Origin: Desulfobacterales bacterium
GTDB taxonomy: Bacteria; Desulfobacterota; Desulfobacteria; Desulfobacterales; C00003060
Direction: 5' to 3'
Assembly: GCA_020347085.1 (NCBI GenBank)
Contig: CP070769.1
Span: 787,592 to 794,497, forward strand
DNA length: 6,906 bases
The translations under genes were made by a program, and so were the position numbers. Shown here in pieces: positions 1 to 6,437 of the stretch. Position 1 is the first letter of the stretch. Each line of letters opens with the position of its first letter. The notes under the pieces are model-generated. The model did no database searches. It saw only the letters and a list, made by a program, of their open reading frames with translations, and was not told the DNA's origin.

Positions 1-1
1 C

Positions 2-358
2 AGCGTTGAGGAGTTGTTCGTCCATGCAGCCGAGGGCTTCTTTGACGCCTTGATATCACTTAAACATGTTGAAGTAAAAGAGGAAAGGGTTATCGAGGTG
101 GTGGCTGAGGCCCTGGACGATTTGATGGTCACCTGGCTCGCTGAACTCCTATACCTGTTCGATACCGAAAAGCTGGTCTTTAAGCGTTTTGAAGTCAACC
201 GGTTAAAGGATAACCAGCTGGAAGCGATGGCATGGGGAGAAGTCTTAAATCCTGCACGCCATGAAATCAAGACAGGGATCAAAGCGGTGACTTATCATCA
301 ACTTTATGTCAAGGAAAGGGAAGGGGGCTGGGAAACCCAGGTGATATTTGACATATAA
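2..358 (+). CDS. Archease, RtcB activator (5' end cut off by the window)
   Basis: Archease is a small protein that speeds guanylylation and turnover of the RNA ligase RtcB, so it acts in tRNA splicing and RNA repair. The frame is open from the first base, so the gene begins before the window and the TTG at 14 is an internal leucine, not a start. The 118 visible residues begin SVEELFVHAAEGFFDAL, matching the family's first helix. They end KAVTYH, then GGW, then VIFDI; the lysine-rich KAVTYH strand and the Asp-Ile C terminus are family hallmarks. Archeases are usually about 140 residues, so roughly 20-25 N-terminal residues, including the expected metal-binding aspartate, lie upstream. The next gene is rtcB on the same strand, the classic archease neighbour, which strongly supports the call. 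The gene ends with TAA. Confidence 0.88.
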   Translation, partial: SVEELFVHAAEGFFDALISLKHVEVKEERVIEVVAEALDDLMVTWLAELLYLFDTEKLVFKRFEVNRLKDNQLEAMAWGEVLNPARHEIKTGIKAVTYHQLYVKEREGGWETQVIFDI

Positions 359-368
359 ACCGGACCTG

Positions 369-381
369 GGGGCTTAGCCCC
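369..381 (+). terminator. Short GC hairpin after archease, possible weak terminator
   Basis: GGGGC, a TTA loop and GCCCC form a perfect 5-bp stem 10 bases after the archease stop codon. No T-run follows (the next bases are AATTGG), so this is not a textbook intrinsic terminator. It could be a processing or pause hairpin. Confidence 0.3.
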
Positions 382-469
382 AATTGGCCTGCCCTGGCGC
401 ACACTTCATGCATACAAGCGCATGGCCTATTAGCCAGGTCTGGGCCGGGGAGTATCGGAGCCATGGAGT

Positions 470-502
470 GCTGGCGTGATGGGTCAATAATAGCTGGCGT
501 GA
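470..502 (+). repeat. 10-bp direct repeat, 23-bp period
   Basis: GCTGGCGTGA occurs at 470-479 and again at 493-502. A perfect 10-mer repeated this closely is unlikely by chance in a 319-bp gap, but no function can be assigned. Confidence 0.45.
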
Positions 503-567
503 GGCCCAAGACGGACGGGCAGAACATCGTTGAGCCTTAGGCCTTGCACGCATTCCGGTTTTAACAC

Positions 568-591
568 CCATTACTCCATCGTTCCATGCGG
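568..591 (+). repeat. Three tandem degenerate 8-mers starting with CCAT
   Basis: The units CCATTACT, CCATCGTT and CCATGCGG follow each other with an exact 8-nt period. Only the CCAT core is constant. It looks like a short degenerate microsatellite of the CCATTACT type. Confidence 0.4.
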
Positions 592-663
592 ATGGCATAA
601 GTATATTGCCAATGAATGGCTCATGATGTCAAAGGGTTATAAAGTGTCCGAGACACAGATCTT

Positions 664-669
664 GGGAGG
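664..669 (+). promoter_or_regulatory. Ribosome binding site of rtcB
   Basis: GGGAGG lies 8 nt before the ATG at 678. It decides the start: an in-frame GTG at 669 overlaps the site itself and cannot be served by it, so the ATG at 678 is preferred. Confidence 0.75.
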
Positions 670-677
670 TGACCCCC

Positions 678-2126
678 ATGCCAACCCATATAGAAATAAA
701 AAAACTGGATGATTTTCGATGGCTCATTCCCAGAAAGGGGAACATGAGAACCGAGGGCCTGGTCTATGCGGATGCGCCGATGATAGCTGTTATCAGAAAG
801 GATGCAAGCCTAGAGCAGGTGGCCAATGTGGCCTGTCTGCCGGGGATCGTGGGCCGTTCTCTAGCAATGCCAGACATACACTGGGGATACGGATTCCCTA
901 TTGGCGGGGTGGCGGCCTTTGAGATGGAGGATGGCATCGTATCCCCCGGGGGGGTCGGTTACGACATCAACTGCGGTGTTCGTCTCTTGCGCTCCGGTCT
1001 GGAGGCAGTCGATATAAAGGACGAGATACGGCGTCTTGTCGACGCTTTGTTCAGAAATATTCCTGCTGGTGTGGGGTCCCGGCGCAAAGACCTGAAACTC
1101 TCGGCGCATGAGATGAACAGTGCCCTCACGAAGGGGGTCGGTTGGGCTGTTTCTCGCGGGTATGGCAAGCCGGAAGACCTGGAATACATTGAAGAACGGG
1201 GTTGTATTCAGGGCGGAAGGCCAGAATATGTTTCTCAGAGGGCACACACGCGGGGTAGGGATCAACTGGGAACCCTAGGCTCAGGCAATCATTTTGTGGA
1301 AGTCGGATACGTTGACGAGGTCTATGACGAGGCTATTGCTAGGGGATTATCGCTACACCAAGGGCAGGTGACCGTGATTGTGCACACGGGTTCAAGGGGC
1401 TTCGGACACCAGGTCTGCGACGACTATATTAAGGTGCTTCTCAAAGCCTCAGCCAAGTACAAAATAGACTTGCCTGATAAACAGCTTTGCTGCGCACCCA
1501 TTACTTCTGAGGAGAGCCAGCGATACCTTTCGGCAATGGCCTGTGCGGCGAATTTTGCCTTCTGCAATCGCCAGCTGATTACCCACTGGGTCCGGGAGAC
1601 CTTTGAAGAGGTTTTTCAAATGGGTCCCCGAAGGCTTGGGCTCGATCTCGTCTATGATGTTTGCCACAACATCGCCAAGGTGGAGACCCACAAAGTGGAT
1701 GGCCAGGAGCGCAAGTTATGTATACACCGCAAGGGGGCCACGAGGGCCTTTCCTCCTCATTCGCCCTTTTTGCCGAAGGAATACAAAGAAGTGGGGCAAC
1801 CTGTGTTGATTCCCGGAGACATGGGCCGCTATTCCTATGTGCTGGTGGGCACTGACACTGCTCTAAAAGAAACCTTTGGAAGTACCTGCCACGGCGCTGG
1901 ACGGGTGATGAGCCGGCGCCAGGCAGACAAAGTTGCCAGAGGCCGCGCCATTATCCGCGAACTCGAAGACCAAGGGATCTATGTTCGCGGTGCGGGAAAA
2001 GGGACCATCAGGGAAGAGATCCCTGAAGCTTACAAGGATGTGGCCGATGTGGTGAACGTTGTCCACCAAGCCGGGATCGGTAAAAAGGTTGCAAAGTTGA
2101 GACCGATGGGGGTCATCAAAGGATAA
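678..2126 (+). CDS. rtcB: RtcB, GTP-dependent RNA-splicing ligase
   Basis: RtcB joins RNA 2',3'-cyclic phosphate or 3'-phosphate ends to 5'-OH ends, using GTP and Mn2+, through a covalent histidine-GMP intermediate in the cytoplasm. The 482-residue product is essentially the same length as the archaeal enzyme (about 481). All active-site positions known from the Pyrococcus protein can be placed: D96 and C99 in DINCGVR, H205 in GSGNHFVEV, H236 in HTGSRG, H330 in DVCHN, and the guanylylated H405 in STCHGAGR. The PDIHWGYGFPIGG block (65-77), HRKGATRAFPP (350-360) and the C-terminal MGVIKG are also typical. The ATG at 678 is chosen for its Shine-Dalgarno; a GTG at 669 would add only three residues. 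Archease lies upstream, and the peptidoglycan synthase gene starts 4 nt after the TAA stop. Nothing is missing, so the ligase should be active. Confidence 0.97.
   Translation: MPTHIEIKKLDDFRWLIPRKGNMRTEGLVYADAPMIAVIRKDASLEQVANVACLPGIVGRSLAMPDIHWGYGFPIGGVAAFEMEDGIVSPGGVGYDINCGVRLLRSGLEAVDIKDEIRRLVDALFRNIPAGVGSRRKDLKLSAHEMNSALTKGVGWAVSRGYGKPEDLEYIEERGCIQGGRPEYVSQRAHTRGRDQLGTLGSGNHFVEVGYVDEVYDEAIARGLSLHQGQVTVIVHTGSRGFGHQVCDDYIKVLLKASAKYKIDLPDKQLCCAPITSEESQRYLSAMACAANFAFCNRQLITHWVRETFEEVFQMGPRRLGLDLVYDVCHNIAKVETHKVDGQERKLCIHRKGATRAFPPHSPFLPKEYKEVGQPVLIPGDMGRYSYVLVGTDTALKETFGSTCHGAGRVMSRRQADKVARGRAIIRELEDQGIYVRGAGKGTIREEIPEAYKDVADVVNVVHQAGIGKKVAKLRPMGVIKG
2118..2123 (+). promoter_or_regulatory. 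Ribosome binding site for the PBP1A gene inside the end of rtcB
   Basis: AAAGGA overlaps the last codons of rtcB and lies 7 nt before the GTG at 2131. It supports the GTG start and suggests translational coupling to rtcB. Confidence 0.5.
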
Positions 2127-2130
2127 AGAG

Positions 2131-3261
2131 GTGTATTGGTTCCGAGGTGCTTTGACCACTTTGCGCCGACGTGTCATATATATCGTTCTTCTGCTCGGGA
2201 TGGCCGTCATTGGAGGAGTCATTGGCGGTTTCTTTTTGGCGATCACGCACGACCTGCCGCAGATTCGGACCCTGGAGTCCTTCAAACCCGCAGCAATAAC
2301 CCGTATCTATTCTGCAGACAGGGAATTGCTGGCCGAATTCTTCACAGAAAAGCGGGTGCCTGTGCCACTGCACCTGATGCCTCACTACCTGAAGCAGGCG
2401 ATCGTCGCGACAGAGGATCGTCACTTTTATGAACATGCAGGCGTCGATCTAAGAGGGATTCTTCGAGCCATCATCCAGGACATCAGGGCGGGTCAATTTG
2501 TGCAGGGGGCGAGCACCATTACCCAACAGCTGGCGAGGACCCTGTTTCTGACCCCTCGGAAGAGCCTCATGAGGAAGCTCAAAGAAGCCTTTTTGGCCTT
2601 TCAAATCGAGCGCCGCTACACGAAAGATGAAATCCTCGAACTCTATCTAAACCAGGTCTATTTTGGCAGCGGAGCCTACGGCGTAGAAGCCGCAGCCCAG
2701 ACATTCTTCGGAAAATCGGTCACCGAGCTAACCCTCCCTGAATGTGCCCTGATTGCGGGCATGCCCAAGTCGCCTTCTCGTTACTCTCCTTTGGTCAACA
2801 GATCTCTGGCACTGAAGCGGCGCGCAGTGGTTTTAAAACAGATGGCTACAAATGCCGTGATCACACAGGAACAGTTCATGAGCGCCAAGTCTTCGCCGCT
2901 CATCCTTGCAAAGGGAGAGGGCATTTCGATGAAGGCGCCGTACTTTGTGGCCCATGTGAGGAACCTGCTTGAGGAGGAGTTCGGAGCGGCCCGCTTATAT
3001 CGCACGGGTCTGACCGTATACACGACGCTCAACTACAAGATGCAAGAGGCCGCTGAGAAGGCTGTTGCAAGAGGCCTTGAGGAGCTTTCCACCCGGATGA
3101 AAAAACGCGGCCTTCTTAAACTCGAAAGGCCTCAGGGCGCTCTAGTCAGTTTGGATACGAGGCAGGGGGCGATTCTGGCCATGGTGGGTGGCAGAGATTT
3201 TCACGAAAGTTCATTCAACCGCGCAACTATGGCCCGAAGGCAGCCAGGTTCGGCATTCTAG
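2131..3261 (+). CDS. mrcA: Class A penicillin-binding protein 1A, 5' part ending at a premature TAG
   Basis: This is the first 376 codons of a bifunctional peptidoglycan synthase, which polymerises lipid II and cross-links the glycan strands outside the inner membrane. A basic N terminus (RRR at 12-14) and one hydrophobic segment (about 15-38) form the membrane anchor. The glycosyltransferase domain (GT51) is complete: catalytic E95 in EDRHFYEHAG, QGASTITQQLAR (from 125), KEAFLAFQIER (151-161), EILELYLNQVYFG (from 167). The frame then runs into the transpeptidase domain and stops at TAG (3259-3261) in QPGSAF-stop-P, after nucleophile S374 of the SxxK motif. The stop replaces the motif's lysine. 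The rest continues in the same frame to 4146, so the intact gene would encode about 671 residues, normal for PBP1A. If translation ends here, the product could work only as a glycosyltransferase. The GTG start is 4 nt after rtcB. Confidence 0.9.
   Translation: MYWFRGALTTLRRRVIYIVLLLGMAVIGGVIGGFFLAITHDLPQIRTLESFKPAAITRIYSADRELLAEFFTEKRVPVPLHLMPHYLKQAIVATEDRHFYEHAGVDLRGILRAIIQDIRAGQFVQGASTITQQLARTLFLTPRKSLMRKLKEAFLAFQIERRYTKDEILELYLNQVYFGSGAYGVEAAAQTFFGKSVTELTLPECALIAGMPKSPSRYSPLVNRSLALKRRAVVLKQMATNAVITQEQFMSAKSSPLILAKGEGISMKAPYFVAHVRNLLEEEFGAARLYRTGLTVYTTLNYKMQEAAEKAVARGLEELSTRMKKRGLLKLERPQGALVSLDTRQGAILAMVGGRDFHESSFNRATMARRQPGSAF
3259..3261 (+). other. In-frame TAG at the SxxK lysine codon of PBP1A
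   Basis: The TAG is codon 377 of the PBP1A frame. Family members read QPGS-x-F-K-P here, so AAG (Lys) to TAG is the simplest single-base explanation. Reading frame 1 is kept on both sides, with no insertion or deletion. Nonsense mutation, base-calling error, or amber recoding remain possible. Confidence 0.9.
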
Positions 3262-4146
3262 CCTCTGGTTTACGCCTGTGCCATGGAACACAATTTTGCT
3301 CAAAACCATCTGATCTGGGATGCCCCGGTCGTATACCAGGGTGCCAAGGAAAGCCAGAAATGGACTCCGAAGAACTTCTCCGGCAAGTTCAGGGGTGAGA
3401 TGACACTCCGGGAGGCCCTGGCTGTGTCCCAGAATATTCCAGCTGTGAAACTCCTTGACAAGCTTGGTCCCTTAACTGCTGCACAGTGGGCATACAAAAT
3501 GGGAATAGAGTCTCCCTTGGAGCCAAACCTCTCCTTGGTGCTTGGAACCTCAGATGTGACTCTGCTCGAATTGACAGCGGCCTATGCCGTTTTCCCTAAC
3601 GGAGGGGTGGCTATGAGACCGTCTGCAATCCTGGAGGTCCTGGACCAGGAACGGCGATCCATCTGGCGGCCAAGGCTTGACATGCGCACTGTGGTCAGTC
3701 CTGAGACTGCAGCTGTCATGACCGATATGCTCCGGGCGGTGGTAGAGTCAGGGACCGGCAAGGCGGCGAAGTGTATTGGTCGGCCCGTGGCCGGCAAGAC
3801 CGGAACAACGGATACTTGCAGGGACGCCCTTTTTACAGGGTTTTCTTCCACTATTGTTGCAGGTGTGTGGGTTGGTCTGGACCACCATGGTACACTGGGC
3901 AACAAGGAGACAGGTGCGAGAGCGGCCCTCCCCATATGGATCGATTTCATGGAGCAGGTGCTCGCGGGTAGACCTTCTCATGATTTCTCTTTGCCAAAAG
4001 GGGTTGCGAAGGTTCAAATTGACGCCGAATCCGGGCTTCTTGCGTCAGAGAACTGCCCGAATGCGGTGACGGTCGTGTTCAAGAAAGGGACCGAACCCAG
4101 GCAATATTGTGAGCATGCATCAGGCTCACATTTGGGAGGGCTATAA
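3262..4146 (+). pseudogene. mrcA: PBP1A 3' part: transpeptidase domain downstream of the TAG
   Basis: This is the in-frame continuation of the interrupted PBP1A gene, from PLVYACAME to the TAA at 4144-4146. In full-length numbering it carries the second and third transpeptidase motifs, S433-Q-N435 (SQNIPAVKLL) and K556-T-G-T559 (GKTGTTDTCRDALFTGF). The C-terminal block with GLLASENCP and GTEP is typical of the family. Its first internal ATG, at 3283, would give 287 residues, but I see no Shine-Dalgarno there. A protein started at that ATG would lack the nucleophilic serine and the membrane anchor, so it could not be a working transpeptidase. The 295 codons after the stop contain no further stop or frameshift, so the interruption is recent, a sequencing error, or read through. 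Confidence 0.85.
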
Positions 4147-4195
4147 AAAGGATAATACCTCAATTGAGCGATAGCGCTCTATTGCAAGTTATTTG
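4147..4195 (+). repeat. Hairpin element copy A, also possible terminator of the PBP1A transcript
   Basis: AAAGGATAATACCT is followed by a hairpin at 4161-4184: CAAT, a T-T mismatch, GAGCG, an ATAG loop, CGCTC, ATTG. AAGTTATTTG follows. The position directly after the PBP1A stop would suit a terminator, although the T-tract is poor. It resembles copy B, 146 bp downstream. Confidence 0.5.
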
Positions 4196-4228
4196 TTATT
4201 CGCTATTTGAAAGAATTGCAGATAAGAT

Positions 4229-4256
4229 TTTATATCTCTATCAAAAGCGAGATAAT
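4229..4256 (+). promoter_or_regulatory. Candidate sigma-70 promoter for the ATPase gene
   Basis: TTTATA (4229-4234) and GATAAT (4251-4256) are 16 bp apart, with 4/6 and 5/6 matches to the -35 and -10 consensus. The spacer is AT-rich, so chance matches are likely. A start near 4263 would place copy B of the hairpin element in the 5' leader. Confidence 0.25.
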
Positions 4257-4292
4257 AGTCCGTACTTTTTTCACCGAGAACCAATAACTATT

Positions 4293-4339
4293 AAAGGATA
4301 ACACCTGATTGAGTTGTAACTCGATTCAGTTTCTATTTG
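4293..4339 (+). repeat. Hairpin element copy B in the leader of the ATPase gene
   Basis: AAAGGATAACACCT matches copy A in 13 of 14 bases and is again followed by ATTGAG and a hairpin (4305-4329). The inner stem is GAGTT/AACTC, where copy A has GAGCG/CGCTC, so two stem positions differ in a compensating way. The outer stem is CTGA/TCAG. It ends AGTTTCTATTTG, comparable to AGTTATTTG in copy A. It lies 11 nt before the ribosome binding site of the ATPase gene. Confidence 0.5.
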
Positions 4340-4350
4340 CTGATTTCAAC

Positions 4351-4355
4351 GGAGG
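4351..4355 (+). promoter_or_regulatory. Ribosome binding site of the GHKL ATPase gene
   Basis: GGAGG lies 8 nt before the ATG at 4364 and confirms that start. Confidence 0.75.
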
Positions 4356-4363
4356 CCTGAGCC

Positions 4364-5881
4364 ATGCCAAATGAAGCATCCTATCTGACAATCACCGTCG
4401 ATAAGACCCATATTATCACTATCGGGGAGCGACTTTATGAACAGAGCATTGAACTCATCAGAGAACTGGTCAACAATGCCTATGACGCGGACGCAACCCG
4501 GGTGGACGTGAGCGTCTCGGACAAAGAGATCGTCATTGTGGATAATGGAGATGGGATGGATATTGAAGGGCTCAAGCAGTACTTTAATGTTGGATCTGAT
4601 GACAAGCTTATGAATCCCGTGTCTCCCCGATTTGGGCGTGACAGAATCGGCCAATTTGGTATCGGTAAGTTTGCCAGTCTGGCTGCTGCTTCCCGTTTTG
4701 AGATCACTACGCAGAAAGGAAGCTTTGCGGCCCGAGTAGTCTTCGACAAGGCACGCTGGATTGAAATGGAGGATTCGTGGAAGATCCCTCTTACTCTCCT
4801 GGACAGAGATTCGAGGAGAGGCGACGGAACGACCGTGCGGCTTGTGGATCTAAAGAGGAGCTTTAAGCCGGAGGATGTCACCCAGAGAATAGCCGAAGGA
4901 GTGCCCATCCGCGCTAAAGATTTTTCTGTACATGTGAACGGATATAGAGTGACTCCGAGAATTCTGACAGGGAACCGAATCCCCGTTATGCACGGAACCG
5001 AATACGGCATCATCCATGGGGAAATCATTATCCTCCCTGCTTATCGCGCTTCAAAGGATGAGATGGGTATTGAGATCAAGGTGAAAGGCGTGACTGTTCG
5101 GCGGGAGCTGTTTGAGATGGGTTCTTGGGGAAAGGCGGCAACACGTATTAGAGGGGAGGTGAATGCCGACTTTCTCCCTTTGACGAGTGATCGATCGGGA
5201 TTTGTAGAGGATTCCCAAGAATACGAATTATTCCTCAAGGCCATGAAGAAAGCGATTGCAGAAGTTAAGAGAGCATACAATCAATTGGCCTCCGAACGCG
5301 AGAATCGAAGGGTTAGCCGCGCAGTCAAGGAAGCTTTGCAGCGCATTCACCATGCTCTGGCGCTGAATACGGAGTTTTCTCCGTTCGGCGTTGTTCCTCT
5401 ATCGCAAGAAGGAATGCGAGGTACTGGTGAAACGGGTGTCGAGACACCTAACAAGAAAACCGAGCTTGACGGGATCGAGGTAGAAGACGTGGAAGAAGAA
5501 AGCCATTCGCAGCCAGATGAGATGGATTCCCAAGCAGAGATCGGCACCGAGAAATCCAAGAAGGAGAGAAAACCCTCTCTCCGGATTGCCACACCTAACG
5601 CGGTGGTGAAAAGGCTCAAGTTCGGAGATGCCGGGGTGACTTGCTGTCTGGATCACCTGGGAAAGGACGGACCGGAGTGCATGACAGAAGGGACCATCAT
5701 CTATATTAATCGGGATCATCCTTTATACAAGCGGGAGTCGAGCAAAAGAGAGGCCCACATACTGAACATAGCTCGTCTCGTGAGCCAAGAGATATCGCTG
5801 ATGAAAGCTCCACAGAACCCCCGTGAGGCTTACAACCGTCAATCCAGACTACTTCGTGATGCCTTCAAAGAGGACAAGTGA
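4364..5881 (+). CDS. GHKL-fold (Hsp90/MutL/MORC-like) ATPase of unknown role
   Basis: The 505-residue protein has a clear Bergerat ATP-binding fold at its N terminus. ELVNNAYDADAT (34-45) is the N box, with E34 as likely catalytic base and N38 binding Mg2+. DNGDGM (60-65) is the G1 box. IGQFGIGKFAS (95-105) is the lid/G2 box, worded much like Hsp90's IGQFGVGF. DGTTVRL (154-160) is the last nucleotide motif. A middle segment (about 180-280), ending GEVNADFLPLTSDRSGF, resembles the second domain of Hsp90/MutL-like ATPases. A helical stretch (about 283-335) and an acidic, Glu/Ser-rich, probably disordered linker (about 352-405) follow. A compact C-terminal domain (about 406-505) has GTIIYINRDHPLY (443-455), which I do not recognise. 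No signal peptide or membrane segment is visible, so it should be cytoplasmic. No histidine-kinase phosphoacceptor domain is present. Function is unknown; such lone ATPases often occur in accessory or defence regions, but no partner gene is visible. It ends with TGA. Confidence 0.88.
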   Translation: MPNEASYLTITVDKTHIITIGERLYEQSIELIRELVNNAYDADATRVDVSVSDKEIVIVDNGDGMDIEGLKQYFNVGSDDKLMNPVSPRFGRDRIGQFGIGKFASLAAASRFEITTQKGSFAARVVFDKARWIEMEDSWKIPLTLLDRDSRRGDGTTVRLVDLKRSFKPEDVTQRIAEGVPIRAKDFSVHVNGYRVTPRILTGNRIPVMHGTEYGIIHGEIIILPAYRASKDEMGIEIKVKGVTVRRELFEMGSWGKAATRIRGEVNADFLPLTSDRSGFVEDSQEYELFLKAMKKAIAEVKRAYNQLASERENRRVSRAVKEALQRIHHALALNTEFSPFGVVPLSQEGMRGTGETGVETPNKKTELDGIEVEDVEEESHSQPDEMDSQAEIGTEKSKKERKPSLRIATPNAVVKRLKFGDAGVTCCLDHLGKDGPECMTEGTIIYINRDHPLYKRESSKREAHILNIARLVSQEISLMKAPQNPREAYNRQSRLLRDAFKEDK

Positions 5882-6089
5882 CGATGAGATGATTTAAGCG
5901 ACTTCCGCGTGAGCCTATCATGCGGAGATTGATGTATTCTGCTTCTACAGAGGGTGACTGAAAAGCAGTTCGGGTTGAAGATAAGAAACCCCAATCAAAA
6001 CAGTTTTAGAGACGGTTTAACGTAGCAATAAATAGCAGAGAGATTGAATTTGGCTATTTTAGAGATTGTTTCTTGCTATCGCAAACTGA

Positions 6090-6104
6090 CAGACGTGACG
6101 TCTG
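6090..6104. repeat. Perfect 6-bp inverted repeat CAGACG-TGA-CGTCTG
   Basis: The two arms are perfect, with a 3-nt centre. A small TTGC-TATC-GCAA hairpin (6073-6084) precedes it. It could be a protein-binding site or a remnant of a larger palindrome; no adjacent gene explains it. Confidence 0.4.
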
Positions 6105-6210
6105 AAGCAAGGCCGTACTTAAAGATATGAAACCGCTATCGAAAGGAGTTCAGCAGTCGAGGGGGTAGAGACAATATGGCATTATCTTGAACCGCAATAG
6201 CGAGCGCATT

Positions 6211-6230
6211 CCCCGTAGCTTGCTGCGGGG
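6211..6230. repeat. REP-like palindrome, copy 1
   Basis: CCCCGTAGC, a TT centre and GCTGCGGGG form a 9-bp stem with one G-T wobble. The preceding bases are GCATT and the following ones AGCTTCA. It shares the 9-TT-9 layout and the CCCCG/CGGGG ends with the palindrome at 6777-6796. Such elements are usually dispersed extragenic repeats moved by RAYT-type transposases; no such gene is present here. Confidence 0.65.
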
Positions 6231-6400
6231 AGCTTCAATCTGGCCTGATTCGAGATAAATACCAGTTATTAGAACTTGTCCCGCTAAACTGGTCATATAC
6301 AACATATGGTATTTCTCAAAAAAGCCGAGCTATTTCAAGACCGCCTTGCTGTCTATGATCCATTGGGTCTTTGAGTTGAGCTAAATTTCGGCAAGCATCT

Positions 6401-6437
6401 CCGCCTGAATCCCATGGCCTACTTTGAAATCAGGCGG
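6401..6437. repeat. 8-bp inverted repeat over the end of the transposase remnant
   Basis: CCGCCTGA (6401-6408) and TCAGGCGG (6430-6437) are perfect inverted arms around a 21-nt loop. Read on the - strand, the stop of the transposase remnant (6430-6432) lies in the first arm. It may be a terminator-like hairpin or part of the insertion sequence end. Confidence 0.45.

Larger units (their letters stand above)
359..677. other. Intergenic region between archease and rtcB
   Basis: This 319-bp GC-rich stretch holds no convincing gene; the short open frames on both strands lack recognisable protein features. It contains a compact hairpin just after the archease stop, a 10-bp direct repeat (470-479 and 493-502), three CCAT-starting 8-mers in tandem (568-591), and a CCTGGC/GCCAGG inverted repeat (393-398 with 433-438). 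A TATAAA-like box lies at 638-643, but no well-spaced -35 box accompanies it. Whether archease and rtcB share one transcript is unclear from the sequence. Confidence 0.6.
5882..6429. other. Intergenic region without a recognisable gene
   Basis: No open frame of useful length and no tRNA-like fold were found in these roughly 550 bp. The content is a set of inverted repeats (6073-6084, 6090-6104, 6252-6317), a REP-like palindrome (6211-6230), and GCGATAGC-like words that also occur upstream of the ATPase gene. There is no clear intrinsic terminator directly after the ATPase stop. Confidence 0.6.

Noticed and set aside
606..643. TTGCCA and TATAAA as a promoter for rtcB
   Set aside because: The spacer is about 26 bp, too long for a sigma-70 promoter, and no better -35 box was found.
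669..677. GTG at 669 as the rtcB start
   Set aside because: It overlaps the GGGAGG ribosome binding site, which is correctly spaced for the ATG at 678, and family proteins need no extra residues.
530..712. 60-codon + strand open frame before rtcB
   Set aside because: No ribosome binding site, no recognisable protein features, TTG start, and it overlaps the rtcB start.
1863..2285. 140-codon - strand open frame
   Set aside because: It is antisense to rtcB and PBP1A, both strongly supported by active-site motifs.
4480..5028. 182-codon - strand open frame
   Set aside because: Antisense shadow of the GHKL ATPase, whose nucleotide-binding motifs fix the coding strand.
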